A DNA stretch of 64,000 bases from WM-3-3 sp041660045 (GCA_041660045.1 JBAZXA010000004.1:186001-250000), one strand, 5' to 3'. Positions 1-9,340 are shown, counted from the stretch's first letter. Notes: a model not told the origin generated them from the sequence alone. Translations and numbers: made by a program.

Positions 1-312
1 ATCCGGCTCACCAGTACCGCTAATAATAAGCAAGTGCTGAGCTTTGTTTTGTACCTGCCGTAACAAGTCCGGTAAAGCGGGTATGCCGCCGAGCCGACCT
101 AACACACGCAAAATAATAATCCGTACCGGTGCCAGTTGCTCAATTAGCAAACTGGGCGATAAAGTATCGCTATCTTGCACCTGCAAATTGATCCCTATCA
201 CAGGCGCAAAATTATTTGGCAGTTGCGTTAAGGCGCTGTGCAATACAGCTAAGTCGTTAGGGGTATGGGTGAGTAACGCAATAGCGGCGTTTTGCCCTGC
301 AACCTCAGACAT
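1..312 (-). CDS. cobN: Cobaltochelatase CobN subunit, N-terminal part (runs off the window)
   Basis: Reading the minus strand from an ATG at 312 gives an open frame of 104 codons to the window edge. The N-terminus reads as a segment rich in hydrophobic beta strands and includes VRIIILRVLGRLGG, typical of the start of CobN, the large subunit that inserts cobalt into hydrogenobyrinic acid diamide in aerobic cobalamin synthesis. Its ATG overlaps the stop codon of the upstream ferredoxin gene by one base (TGATG), so the two are translationally coupled. It is the last visible gene of the riboswitch-controlled cobalt operon cbtB-cbtA-ferredoxin-cobN. Only the N-terminal domain is present here, so a MgChelatase-H-like protein of other specificity is not excluded, but the cobalt context makes CobN most likely. 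Confidence 0.75.
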   Translation of the reverse strand, partial: MSEVAGQNAAIALLTHTPNDLAVLHSALTQLPNNFAPVIGINLQVQDSDTLSPSLLIEQLAPVRIIILRVLGRLGGIPALPDLLRQVQNKAQHLLIISGTGEPD

Positions 313-617
313 CAGGCCTCCCCCAAGCGGTGGAAAATATATTCACTGACCACCTGATCATGCAGGAGATGCTCAGTTAGTATGCGTTCAAGCACAGCTT
401 CATCGACATTGCCATACCAAATACCTTCAGGGTAAACCACCAATATCGGGCCATTTTCGCACTCGGCAAAACAATTGGAACGGGTAAGTTTTATATTTAA
501 GTTTGGATTACTGTCGATTTTTTCAGCCAACTGCAAAAACATTTTTGTACTGTTTTTACCTTCATGGGAACAACAAATCCCCGTGCACACAAAAACATGT
601 TTATTGTGGGCCTGCAT
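312..617 (-). CDS. Thioredoxin-fold [2Fe-2S] ferredoxin of the cobalt operon
   Basis: This 101-residue protein has the cysteine pattern of thioredoxin-like [2Fe-2S] ferredoxins: C11, C15/C16 near the N-terminus and C49-x3-C53 (RSNCFAECENGP) in the second half. The family is often annotated as cobalt-operon (2Fe-2S) ferredoxin, and is found between cbt and cobN genes. The likely role is electron supply to the pathway, but the exact partner is unknown. It starts where cbtA ends (cbtA stop and this ATG share base 617) and its stop overlaps the cobN start, so it is embedded in a tight operon. Confidence is good for the family and moderate for the role. Confidence 0.8.
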   Translation of the reverse strand: MQAHNKHVFVCTGICCSHEGKNSTKMFLQLAEKIDSNPNLNIKLTRSNCFAECENGPILVVYPEGIWYGNVDEAVLERILTEHLLHDQVVSEYIFHRLGEA

Positions 618-1345
618 TAGCTGTTAACACGCTCAAATTTGCTGAGGGTTAAGCCCATAATCCCCCCTAAAACCAGCCAAAACACGGCATTAGCCCATGT
701 CGTCGCGATAATAAATGCATGTGCCAATTCAGTTGCTGCCGCACTGGCATGAGCCTCTGGTTGCGGAGCGTGTATCAACCAATGGGGTGACAGCAATAAC
801 ACGAAGCCCAAAAACTTATTAAGCTTGGTTTTAGCAAAAACCAACAGCCACAAGCCAGCGGCCGTATCAGCGGCTGTCATTAACCACCACAGTTGACGCT
901 CATTAAGGTTTGCCGCTGCTGTGCCAGGCACTTCAGGTGGCAAACCCAATGAAGGTGCGACAAAAAACACCATATAGCCTGCCAATCCCCATAGCACACC
1001 GTAACGCCAATGCGTAATGCCACCACGCAAATTGCTGGCAGCACCTATTAACAAGGCAAAACCAACCGCTAAACTGATATTGGCAACTGACGTATAAGCT
1101 GTGCGTTCCCAGCCATTTTGGGGTTGCCAAGCTTCAGCTGCGTGGCCATGCGGTGGGTTAGTTGTATCAGCTAACTGTGTTTGGGTAATTGCCGCGGCCG
1201 CTTGTTCTTCATAAACTTCAGCTTGCAATAAAATGGGGATAACTTGCATCTGTTGCACAGCAGTTAATAACAAACCTGCGCAAAGTCCCGACCATAATGC
1301 CGAGATCACTATCGCCTTAAAATGTGACAACTGCTGTGCCCTCAT
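617..1345 (-). CDS. cbtA: CbtA family cobalt transporter subunit
   Basis: An integral membrane protein of about 242 residues with several hydrophobic helices, beginning with the pattern FKAIVISALWSGLCAGLLL followed by a helix ending in LLQAEVYE, which is characteristic of CbtA (predicted B12-regulated cobalt transporter). The open frame extends upstream to 1429, but the start at 1345 is preferred: it lies one base after the cbtB stop (TGAAATG), and removes a prefix not seen in the family. A 28-codon longer form starting inside cbtB cannot be excluded. It probably works with CbtB in cobalt uptake under control of the upstream cobalamin riboswitch. Confidence 0.82.
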   Translation of the reverse strand: MRAQQLSHFKAIVISALWSGLCAGLLLTAVQQMQVIPILLQAEVYEEQAAAAITQTQLADTTNPPHGHAAEAWQPQNGWERTAYTSVANISLAVGFALLIGAASNLRGGITHWRYGVLWGLAGYMVFFVAPSLGLPPEVPGTAAANLNERQLWWLMTAADTAAGLWLLVFAKTKLNKFLGFVLLLSPHWLIHAPQPEAHASAAATELAHAFIIATTWANAVFWLVLGGIMGLTLSKFERVNS

Positions 1346-1346
1346 T

Positions 1347-1544
1347 TCAATGGCACGGAAAACCGGCAGAATGACGTCCATCATGGGCAGCATTATGTAG
1401 TTGCGTCGCTTCCGCAAAGCCTGCGCCATATAAAATAATTAAAGCAAATACCGCCAACAGCAGGCTACTTAACACGCTATCTTTTAAGCTGGCTGAACGC
1501 GGCTGTGTTTCAAGATTTTCAGTTATTGAAGGTATTACGGACAT
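1347..1544 (-). CDS. cbtB: CbtB family cobalt transporter small subunit
   Basis: A small protein (65 residues from the chosen start) with one transmembrane helix (LLAVFALIILYGAGFAE) and the C-terminal histidine motif HNAAHDGRHSAGFPCH, which is diagnostic of CbtB and is thought to bind cobalt. The frame is open to 1574, but the ATG at 1544 has a good ribosome binding site (AGGAG six bases upstream on the minus strand), so that start is used. It is the first gene after the cobalamin riboswitch and is followed at once by cbtA. Confidence 0.85.
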   Translation of the reverse strand: MSVIPSITENLETQPRSASLKDSVLSSLLLAVFALIILYGAGFAEATQLHNAAHDGRHSAGFPCH

Positions 1545-1699
1545 GGTCTTCTCCTGGGTAGCGATTAAGCTCAACCCTAAGGCCTTAGAAACCCTGTAAG
1601 CACAGTGATCCGCAGACGATATAGGTTAACTACTGGGCGGGGAGAATACAGAAAGACGGAGTCAGGAACAGCAATCCATCTGAACGCCCTCCGCGTACA

Positions 1700-1885
1700 A
1701 ATCTGATCATCGCATTAGGCCGGTCTCCGGGCTTATAAGCGGGCTTTCAACCCTGATTTACGCCTTCCCATGTTAACCACAGTGGCCTTGTGTAAACCAA
1801 TAACTTATTTACCGTTGCGGGGGCAGCGTGGGCTTACGGTTTGCCTATATAGCAAAACCACCCACTTCCCGTTTCAATTCATCAG
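1700..1885 (-). promoter_or_regulatory. Cobalamin (B12) riboswitch controlling cbtB-cbtA-fdx-cobN
   Basis: On the minus strand the leader contains, in order, GGGAAGTGGGTG near 1874-1863, the core GCTGCCCCCGCAACGG near 1828-1813, GCCACTG near 1787-1781, GGGAAGGC near 1770, and the B12 box AAGCCCGGAGACCGGCC at 1734-1718. This is the conserved set of the cobalamin riboswitch. In this family adenosylcobalamin binding shuts off expression, so the cobalt uptake and chelation genes downstream would be repressed by vitamin B12. About 155 bases separate the B12 box from cbtB; no strong terminator was seen there, so translational control is possible. Confidence 0.93.
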
Positions 1886-2289
1886 ACAGAGTGTCTTAGA
1901 ATACCTAATGCTAGTGTTACCAGGCTAGTATATGCACATCGCAAAAAACTAGCAAGGTGCGTTCATCTTCGATAAGGGTTTAAATAGCTTTGGCTGGCCT
2001 TGTGGAAGACTGCATATAGCCCCTCTAAAGCACAACCAAATTGTTGCACAATAGTCATATTTTATATTAAACCCATGTCGGCCATACTTATCAAGTTTTT
2101 GCCAACACTATCACATTGCCTAAGGCAAATCAGTTGCAAGCCCTAGTTCCTCTGCTATGCTTTTTAAAGCCATATATTTCCACCACCGCTATGAATACCG
2201 TTCATCCATAAATCTTTGTATCCCCCCTATATTAAGGTGGCAAGCTAAAAGAGTGGATTTTAATTTGTTTGTTGGGACTAGCATAACCT
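1886..2289. other. Intergenic region between divergent cbt operon and moxR
   Basis: About 400 bases with no convincing gene. It must contain the promoter for the riboswitch leader (minus strand) and the promoter for the moxR gene (plus strand). No repeat or strong promoter match was recognised by eye. Confidence 0.5.
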
Positions 2290-3231
2290 ATGAATTCTGG
2301 CTTGATGAAAACTATCCTATCACTGATTGAAAATGTTGAAAAAGTCATTATTGGCAAGCATCCAGTTATCGAACTGGTTGCCGTAGCCTTGCTCTGCCGT
2401 GGCCATGTTTTATTGGAGGACGTCCCTGGCACGGGGAAAACAATGCTAGCCAGAGCTATGGCCAAGTCCATAGCGGTTGATATGAAACGCTTGCAATGCA
2501 CATCAGATTTACTACCATCCGACATTACCGGCGTGGCGGTTTTTAACCAAAAAACTAGTGATTTCGAGTTTAGGCCTGGCCCGGTTTTTACGCATCTGCT
2601 CTTGGCCGACGAAATCAACCGTGCGACACCACGCGCACAATCAGCGTTATTGGAATGTATGGAAGAATTCCATGTTAGCGTTGATGGCAACACCTACGAA
2701 CTACCCAAGTTGTTTATGGTAATGGCCACCCAAAACCCCATTGATATGGCAGGTACACATGCTTTGCCAGAAGCCCAATTGGACCGCTTTTTCATGCGTT
2801 TAAGCATGGGCTACCCTAGCCTAGATGAAGAGATTCGCATCATGGTGGCTCAAGCGCAAGTCCACCCTATTGAAACGCTGGCGGCGGTAGCCACCGAAGC
2901 TGAGATTTTAAAACTGCGTGAAACAATCAAAGCTGTACATATCAATTCCGATGTCGCCCAATATATAGTCCGTATCACCTCTGCCACGCGTCAGCACCCA
3001 GATTTACGGCTAGGCGCAAGCCCTCGTGGCAGTTTAGCGTTGGCGCGTGGGGCGCAAGCTTTAGCTTTTATCCGTGGCCGTGAATTTGTCACGCCAGACC
3101 TGGTTAAGGCAATCGCACCCGCCATTTTGGAACATCGCTTAATTGTCCGCCCACAAGCTGCGGTTTTAGGCCATAACGCAGGTGAAATACTGAAAGAGAT
3201 ACTCAACCATATCCTGCCACCTGTACTTTAA
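2290..3231 (+). CDS. MoxR-type AAA+ ATPase (module 1)
   Basis: A 313-residue AAA+ ATPase of the MoxR group. Walker A is EDVPGTGKT (about residues 44-52), Walker B LLADEIN near 98-104, followed by RATPRAQSALLECMEE and a sensor-1 region MATQNP. MoxR proteins act as chaperones that help mature or insert metal cofactors or remodel complexes, usually together with a DUF58 protein. It is followed 24 bases later by a DUF58 gene and then a membrane protein, a classic MoxR/DUF58/TgpA-like module. No clear Shine-Dalgarno precedes the ATG at 2290; the ATG at 2305 is an alternative. A paralogue with the same neighbours lies at 22503. Confidence 0.88.
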   Translation: MNSGLMKTILSLIENVEKVIIGKHPVIELVAVALLCRGHVLLEDVPGTGKTMLARAMAKSIAVDMKRLQCTSDLLPSDITGVAVFNQKTSDFEFRPGPVFTHLLLADEINRATPRAQSALLECMEEFHVSVDGNTYELPKLFMVMATQNPIDMAGTHALPEAQLDRFFMRLSMGYPSLDEEIRIMVAQAQVHPIETLAAVATEAEILKLRETIKAVHINSDVAQYIVRITSATRQHPDLRLGASPRGSLALARGAQALAFIRGREFVTPDLVKAIAPAILEHRLIVRPQAAVLGHNAGEILKEILNHILPPVL

Positions 3232-3255
3232 TCGCCACTTAAGCCTGAATATCAC

Positions 3256-4512
3256 ATGTCTCACAAGCTTAAATTTGCAATTTTAGGACTGTTTACCTTG
3301 GCCGCTTATGCTGGCTCACTCAACCGCGGCCCAAGCCTACTTTGGCTAATCGCCGCCTTACTCAGCGCCAGCTTAATTACGAGTTTACTCTGGCCGCGCT
3401 GGTTGTTACAAAGGCTTTCAGTCAACCGCAGCGGGCCCAAAAAAGCCATTGAAGATGAAACCGTTGTGTTTATGATTGACGTAAAAAATCACGGCTGGTT
3501 ACCACGTTTTATGGTGTCCGTGCTAGACCATTTGCCTTTTGTCGATGAGAGCAGCAATAGGGGCAACAACAGCTACCAATTACTCGGCAACATCAACTCT
3601 ATCGCTAGCGGCAAAAACTGTCGTTTTGAAGTACCCGTGCTCTGTGAAAAACGTGGCCTTTATACGCTAGGCCCAGTCGGATTAGCTTCCAGTTTTCCCT
3701 TGGGGTTAGCACAAGCACAGCGAATTACCAAACAAAGCTTACACAGCTTTACAATTTATCCTAAAGTTTTCCCTATTCTGAACTTGCCATTGTTTGGCGC
3801 ACCAAGCCAAATACATCGTGGTGGCTATTTACTGCCTGAGGGTGCTGGTGCTGCAGAATTTTCAGGCTTGCGAGCATACCGACGTGGTGACAATCCCCAC
3901 CATATTCATTGGCCGACCACGGCGCGGTTAAATGACCTGATGGTTAAAGAATTCGAACCTTTGGCTTCGGCTTGTTTATGCATTGCCTTAGATCTTGCCT
4001 TTGATGCCAATGCTGGTAAAGGTAAACAAAGTACCCTAGAGTATGCCATCCGCATCGCTGCTTCTATCGCAGGCTATGCTTGCCAGCAAAATATGCACAG
4101 CCGTTTAATGGCAGAGGGCAAATCCGCTGCTATCCAGATTTCCTCCGGTAAGGGTGATTATCATTATCAATGCATACTTGACACCCTTGCCACAGTAGAG
4201 GCCAACGGTAAAACCCCCTATTCCCAGTTACTCTTGCAAATTGCCTTAGATTGCTGCCGTGGAGAAACTGTCGTGTTGTTACTGTCCGAGCCACCTATAC
4301 GCAATGCAGCGACGTTACAAGCCATGGCTTTATTACGTACTAAGGGCGCACATTTGTTCGCGGTATTTTTCGACAGAAGCAGCTTTTTTCTGGGTGGACA
4401 GACTACAGAAAATATCGCGCAAGAACCCCTATATGCAGGTTTATTGGAATTAAGTGCCCACACCTTAATCATCCATAAAGGGGATGACCTAATGAAATTG
4501 TTCAACTTATGA
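3256..4512 (+). CDS. DUF58 domain protein (module 1)
   Basis: A 418-residue protein with two N-terminal transmembrane helices and a DUF58 domain whose signature reads GLRAYRRGDNPHHIHWPTTA (about residues 206-225) followed by the usual KEFEP stretch. DUF58 proteins have a vWA-like fold and are partners of MoxR ATPases. It is longer than the module-2 DUF58 protein (314 residues), with an extended C-terminal half that looks like a vWA-type region. Its last codons overlap the start of the next gene by four bases, indicating co-translation. Confidence 0.85.
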   Translation: MSHKLKFAILGLFTLAAYAGSLNRGPSLLWLIAALLSASLITSLLWPRWLLQRLSVNRSGPKKAIEDETVVFMIDVKNHGWLPRFMVSVLDHLPFVDESSNRGNNSYQLLGNINSIASGKNCRFEVPVLCEKRGLYTLGPVGLASSFPLGLAQAQRITKQSLHSFTIYPKVFPILNLPLFGAPSQIHRGGYLLPEGAGAAEFSGLRAYRRGDNPHHIHWPTTARLNDLMVKEFEPLASACLCIALDLAFDANAGKGKQSTLEYAIRIAASIAGYACQQNMHSRLMAEGKSAAIQISSGKGDYHYQCILDTLATVEANGKTPYSQLLLQIALDCCRGETVVLLLSEPPIRNAATLQAMALLRTKGAHLFAVFFDRSSFFLGGQTTENIAQEPLYAGLLELSAHTLIIHKGDDLMKLFNL

Positions 4513-5879
4513 ACCAAACAGCCATCTCTTTACCAGCTTATCTTGGTTTATATGCAGCACTCCTGTTAGCTGTTGCCTGTAATGCATTTCTCGATATTCA
4601 ATACGATACTTTTGGGCGGGAGATGTTTTTTTGGGCTAGCGTTTTCGGTTGGACGCTGTTCATCGGTTGGTCACAAAGTCGTCGAACTAAGCCACCAGGA
4701 ACGACTTGGCTAAAAATTACCCTGGTGTTAGGTATTTTTTTGCTTTTAGTGGCATTTATCCCATTATGGGGCTTCCCTCGTGCCGGCATTTATTTTTTGG
4801 CCATGTTACAAGCTGCCAGTAATTGTGTTACGGTCACCCGACGACTATTTAACCTCGGCTTACTGACATCACTTACACTGGTCTTGTTTGCCGCATCTGA
4901 TTACCGGGCAGATTGGAGCATGTTATTTTATTTACTCCCCTACGTCACTGCCGTTGTGTTCACTTTGTCCGCTGAACAAATCCACATTCAGAACTATGAC
5001 CCACAACAAAGCAGTTTAGGGCAGCCGAGCAAACAAGGCCAATGGCTGGCCATTCTAGCAGCTACGGCATCAGTGCTTGTGACCGGCTTTGGAATATACG
5101 TCATAACACCACAAGTCAATTGGCTCTATTTGGAATGGCGTTATGGGCAGATTATTCCTCAACATTCTGGCGGAGACCTTGAACGTCTAGGCACTTCCAC
5201 TCAAAATGAGGACGTCCCTAAAGCCGACGCCCCTGATACCGGCCCAGGGCAATCCCCTATGCCTGCAGGAAACCAAGATTTATTCCCTTGGAAGCATTGG
5301 CCCACACTTACACAAATGCGGGCTACAGCCAGCAACCGGCACTTACCAGACTGGCAAGCGGCCATGATTAGAAAAACTGCTGACCTTACTGAAGTAACCC
5401 AACAAGCCTTAAAACCATACACTAAACAGTTTTTTTACCTTTGGGAAGCATTAAAACACTGGCTTAAACAACATTGGCTTGCAACTATACTTAGTCTGAT
5501 AGGCATCATGCTATTAGCCATACTGCTGGCTTTTGCCGCACTCTTGAAAGAAATCTCTTGGCTAACTTGGCTGCTGATGCAATGGGAATATCTACGATTT
5601 GGCATTTTGGCACAACATGCAAGCGGGGAACGCGGAGCCCGCCAATATTATAAGGCGATGGCAAGAATATTAAGCCTACACGAGCTTGCCCGACCCTTAA
5701 CCGCCAACACCCAAGAATATCTTAGGTTAATCAACCGCACCCGCAAAGAATTACAACACTGCGCAGCAGAAATGACCTTATTATTTGAACAAGCCCGCTA
5801 TGGCCAAGACCCAATCGACAATAACAGCCTAATCCGAATGCGTGAGCTATATCGGGAAACTTATAGACGATTGGATTGA
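4509..5879 (+). CDS. TgpA-like membrane protein without transglutaminase core (module 1)
   Basis: A 456-residue membrane protein with about six helices in the first 200 residues, a proline-rich hydrophilic loop (about residues 220-315) and a further helix near 322-348, followed by a charged C-terminal domain that resembles the DUF4129 tail of TgpA proteins. In the position where module 2 (24353-26290) has a transglutaminase domain with Cys-His-Asp, this protein only has a short hydrophilic loop. It starts inside the end of the DUF58 gene (overlap 4509-4512). I infer a degenerate or specialised TgpA-type partner that keeps the membrane scaffold but has no protease or transglutaminase activity. 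Confidence 0.6.
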   Translation: MNQTAISLPAYLGLYAALLLAVACNAFLDIQYDTFGREMFFWASVFGWTLFIGWSQSRRTKPPGTTWLKITLVLGIFLLLVAFIPLWGFPRAGIYFLAMLQAASNCVTVTRRLFNLGLLTSLTLVLFAASDYRADWSMLFYLLPYVTAVVFTLSAEQIHIQNYDPQQSSLGQPSKQGQWLAILAATASVLVTGFGIYVITPQVNWLYLEWRYGQIIPQHSGGDLERLGTSTQNEDVPKADAPDTGPGQSPMPAGNQDLFPWKHWPTLTQMRATASNRHLPDWQAAMIRKTADLTEVTQQALKPYTKQFFYLWEALKHWLKQHWLATILSLIGIMLLAILLAFAALLKEISWLTWLLMQWEYLRFGILAQHASGERGARQYYKAMARILSLHELARPLTANTQEYLRLINRTRKELQHCAAEMTLLFEQARYGQDPIDNNSLIRMRELYRETYRRLD

Positions 5880-6154
5880 ATACGGCATTAACACGAGTCT
5901 TGATCATATTTGATTGTAATTCAAAATCCCTTTGTATGATGTGTAAGCATTACTCGTGACTGTAAAGCCATCAACTTGTATATGCTGTACCATCTTTAAA
6001 TTAACACTAACGGACATAAAAACGGCAATTTGTCTTAACACCTGTATTTAACCGATAATTTAGTGGCTGGCTAGTTCGTGTCTAGCAGACGCTTACCATC
6101 ACCGGCCAGCTAGCTAAAGTTTCTTAAACCTGTTGAGTTGGTCTTAGGCCGTCA

Positions 6155-7225
6155 TTACACGTTACCTATCAGAATCTGGTTAAGCGCCCGGTTAATGTAA
6201 TAGTTGCTCCGGCCGACTTTCTGTTTCTGCACCAAGCCCGCCGCAGCTAACGCATCCATGTATTTGGTTGCGGTTAACCGAGTTATATTCAGGTCTCGCT
6301 GCACAAACTCGATTTTGGTGTAAGGGTGCATAAATAAATTATTGATCAAATCCTGGCTGTAGAACTTAAAGTCCCTTCGAATTTGATGCTTGTAATTAAA
6401 CAACGCCGTTTTTATGGCTTGAATCGTGGCAATGGTTTGCCCTGCAGTCTGCTCCACAGCATCCAGCATATAAAGTACCCAGGCCTCCCAAGTATCATCA
6501 TCGCGCACGGTTTGTAGCAGGCGGTAATAATCCACCTTAGTACGCACAATATGGCTACTCAAATACAATACTGGAACATCCAACAAGCCTTCTTTGACCA
6601 AATACAGCACATTAACAATGCGCCCAGTACGGCCGTTACCATCGTAAAACGGATGGATGCTCTCAAACTGATGATGAATCATTGCCATTTTAATTAGTGG
6701 ATCAGCACTAAAGCTGGCGGTGTCATTGATAAAACGCTCTAAATCCCGCATTAGGCCGATAATCTCGTTCGGATCTTGCGGCGGTGTATAAACGGTTTGG
6801 CCCAGGCCGTCTTTCAGTGTCGTACCCGGCAATTTCCGAAGGCCCGCATTATTACGTTCCAGTTCAACTTGAATTTCGACAATATGATTAGTGGTTATTA
6901 AGCCGGACTTCTTAACCAGCCCATAACCCAATTGCAAGGCTTGCCGGTAGCGCAACACTTCCTTCGCCGCTAGGTTGGCAAAGGTGTCTGGTAGCACATC
7001 GTCCTTAAATAGTTCATCGTGGGTAGTGACAATGTTTTCAATCTCGGAACTGTCTTTGGCTTCCTGCAATCCTAAGGTATTGATCAGGATAGCCTGATTG
7101 GGAATAGCAGCCGCAATGCCTTTCAGTTCTGCAAGTTGCCGGCTGCTGCTGGCGAGCTTTTTTAAAATCGCGGGCGTTTCAAAACGTCCGGCATCTAACT
7201 GTTCCAAAGGCTTAATCGTCGTCAT
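6155..7225 (-). CDS. Fic family protein (class II, with N-terminal inhibitory motif)
   Basis: A 356-residue protein with the complete Fic core HPFYDGNGRTGR at residues 191-202, including the catalytic His191 and the phosphate-binding Asn and Arg residues. Near the N-terminus lies SSEIEN (59-64), which fits the inhibitory motif (S/T)xxxE(G/N); Glu63 would block productive ATP binding. The C-terminal 80 residues look like a winged-helix DNA-binding domain (TKIEFVQRDLNITRLTATKY). Fic proteins transfer AMP to hydroxyl side chains of target proteins. It is a lone gene between module 1 and glmS. The wHTH suggests it may regulate its own promoter through the palindrome at 7246-7280. Confidence 0.9.
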   Translation of the reverse strand: MTTIKPLEQLDAGRFETPAILKKLASSSRQLAELKGIAAAIPNQAILINTLGLQEAKDSSEIENIVTTHDELFKDDVLPDTFANLAAKEVLRYRQALQLGYGLVKKSGLITTNHIVEIQVELERNNAGLRKLPGTTLKDGLGQTVYTPPQDPNEIIGLMRDLERFINDTASFSADPLIKMAMIHHQFESIHPFYDGNGRTGRIVNVLYLVKEGLLDVPVLYLSSHIVRTKVDYYRLLQTVRDDDTWEAWVLYMLDAVEQTAGQTIATIQAIKTALFNYKHQIRRDFKFYSQDLINNLFMHPYTKIEFVQRDLNITRLTATKYMDALAAAGLVQKQKVGRSNYYINRALNQILIGNV

Positions 7226-7245
7226 GGGCAGGCAGCTTTACAAAT

Positions 7246-7280
7246 AACATGTATAGAAAAATGGGTTTTTTATACATGTT
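7246..7280. promoter_or_regulatory. Palindrome in the fic promoter region
   Basis: AACATGTATA at 7246-7255 is matched by the exact reverse complement TATACATGTT at 7271-7280, and the interior (A5 at 7257-7261 against T5 at 7266-7270) extends the symmetry around a four-base centre. It lies 20-55 bases upstream of the fic ATG. A looser copy of its right-hand part (TATAAAAACCGATTTTTTAT) follows at 7294-7313. It could be an operator (for example for the wHTH of the Fic protein) that overlaps a promoter, or a hairpin in the leader. Confidence 0.6.
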
Positions 7281-7509
7281 AATAGAATATGCCTATAAAA
7301 ACCGATTTTTTATGCACATCCTTCGTAAATACCTAGCCGCTATAAGCGATAAGTCATTAGACAACTGGCTAATTAGCCTGCGCCTTCACTATCTGAACAG
7401 CTGCTTTGCTGAAATATAGTTAATTTCGATTTAGAATGAATATGATAAAAGACTTATTTAGTTTGAAATCTTATTACTCCCCGACCAAAGCTTATAAATA
7501 TCACCCCAA

Positions 7510-9339
7510 CTATTCTACCGTAACCGATTTTGCTAAGTTGCGGGGCTGGTCTACGTCGGTGCCTTTTAATATGGCAACGTGGTAGGCCAGTAGTTGCAGT
7601 GGGATGGTGTAGATTATCGGTGCTATTTCTTTTTCTACGGACGGAATTTTAACTATTTGCACATTGCTGTCGGGTGTTGCCACTAAGGATTCGTCCATAA
7701 AAACGATTAGTTGCCCACCCCTGGCGCTAACTTCTTGAATGTTAGACTTTAGTTTTTCTAACAAGCTGTTATTGGGGGCAACGGTAATCACAGGCATTTC
7801 GGCATCAATTAGGGCTAATGGGCCGTGTTTAAGTTCTCCAGCCGGGTAGGCTTCGGCATGGATATAGGAAATTTCTTTAAGTTTTAAGGCACCTTCCATG
7901 GCTATGGGGTAATGGGTGCCGCGGCCTAAAAATAGGGCATGTCGCTTTTCTGCAAATTGTTCGGACAATTCTTTAATGTCATTATCCAGCATTAATACTT
8001 TTTCAATTTTTCCAGGTAGTTGAAATAGTTGCGAGGTAATTCTTTGCTCTAAGGCCTCAGTCATGCCAAAACGCCGGCCGATTGCAATAACCAATAACAT
8101 TAAACTGGCTAATTGGGTGGTAAAGGCTTTGGTGGAAGCCACGCCAATTTCTGGACCCGCCCGTGTCATTAGTACTAAATCCGATTCCCTAACCAGCGAG
8201 CTTTCTGGCACGTTGCATAGTGCCAAGGCGTATTTAGCGCCTATTTTTTTGGCTTCTTGCAAGGCGGCAAGAGTGTCGGCGGTTTCTCCCGATTGTGAGA
8301 TGGTCACCACTAAGCTATCGGGTGCCAGTACAGGTTTTCTATAGCGGAATTCGCTGGCTACTTCGATATTGCAAGGTACGCGGGCGATTTTTTCAAACCA
8401 GTATTTAGCAACATAGCCTGCGTGGTAGCTGGTGCCACAGGCTAATATTTGGATGGATTTTATGCTATCAAAAATTTCGCTGGCGTTATGGCCAAAGGCG
8501 TTTTCTTGTAAGCGATTGTTAACAAAACGGCCTTCTAAGGTTTGTGATATGGCCCAAGGCTGTTCGTAGATCTCTTTAAGCATATAATGGCGATATTCGC
8601 CTTTATCTACAGCATCAGCTTTTAATTGGCTTTCTTTTATAGGCCGTTCGACCAAATTATCGCCAGCATCGTATATGGTTAATTTATTGATGCTTATTTC
8701 TGCAATGTCACCGTCTTCTAAAAATATAAAACGTTGGGTTACTGGCAGCAAGGCAGCAACATCCGATGCGATGAAGTATTCACCAATACCTATGCCTATC
8801 ACTAATGGGCTGCCTTTTCGGCAAGCTACTAATGTGTTGGCGTCGTTAGTGCTGATAACGCCCAAAGCATAGGCACCTTCCAGTTTTTTAACGGTAGTTT
8901 TAACGGCTTGTAATAGGTTAACTGAGCTTTCTAAAGCGCGATAAATTTCATGGACGATAACTTCTGTATCGGTTTCTGAGGTAAATTCGTAGCCGTTTTG
9001 CAGTAAGTTACTACGCAATGGTTCATGATTTTCTATGATGCCATTATGGACTACGGCTACGCTATCACGGCAAATATGCGGATGGGCATTGGCCGTGCTG
9101 GGTTTGCCATGGGTAGCCCAACGGGTGTGGGCTATGCCAATATTGCCCGGCACAGGATCTTGCTGTAATAGCAGTTCTAGGCCTTTTACTTTACCAACTT
9201 CCCTTTTACGGTAAATTTGTTGGTTATGCACCAAAGCTAATCCAGCTGAATCATAACCCCGGTATTCCAGTCTCTTTAAACCTTCTAGCAAAATGGGTAC
9301 AACGTTGCGTTGCGCTATGCCACCTACAATTCCACACAT
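7510..9339 (-). CDS. glmS: Glutamine-fructose-6-phosphate aminotransferase
   Basis: A 609-residue protein of full family length. It starts MCGIVGG, so Cys2 becomes the N-terminal nucleophile of the glutaminase domain after Met removal; RWATHG and HNGIIEN follow in the same domain. Two SIS sugar isomerase domains make up the second half (TISQSGETADTLAAL; ASTKAFTTQL) and the end reads PRNLAKSVTVE as in GlmS. It makes glucosamine-6-phosphate, the first step to UDP-GlcNAc. Its ATG follows the glmU stop directly (stop 9341-9343), so glmU-glmS form an operon for cell-wall precursor synthesis. Confidence 0.97.
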   Translation of the reverse strand: MCGIVGGIAQRNVVPILLEGLKRLEYRGYDSAGLALVHNQQIYRKREVGKVKGLELLLQQDPVPGNIGIAHTRWATHGKPSTANAHPHICRDSVAVVHNGIIENHEPLRSNLLQNGYEFTSETDTEVIVHEIYRALESSVNLLQAVKTTVKKLEGAYALGVISTNDANTLVACRKGSPLVIGIGIGEYFIASDVAALLPVTQRFIFLEDGDIAEISINKLTIYDAGDNLVERPIKESQLKADAVDKGEYRHYMLKEIYEQPWAISQTLEGRFVNNRLQENAFGHNASEIFDSIKSIQILACGTSYHAGYVAKYWFEKIARVPCNIEVASEFRYRKPVLAPDSLVVTISQSGETADTLAALQEAKKIGAKYALALCNVPESSLVRESDLVLMTRAGPEIGVASTKAFTTQLASLMLLVIAIGRRFGMTEALEQRITSQLFQLPGKIEKVLMLDNDIKELSEQFAEKRHALFLGRGTHYPIAMEGALKLKEISYIHAEAYPAGELKHGPLALIDAEMPVITVAPNNSLLEKLKSNIQEVSARGGQLIVFMDESLVATPDSNVQIVKIPSVEKEIAPIIYTIPLQLLAYHVAILKGTDVDQPRNLAKSVTVE

Positions 9340-9340
9340 A

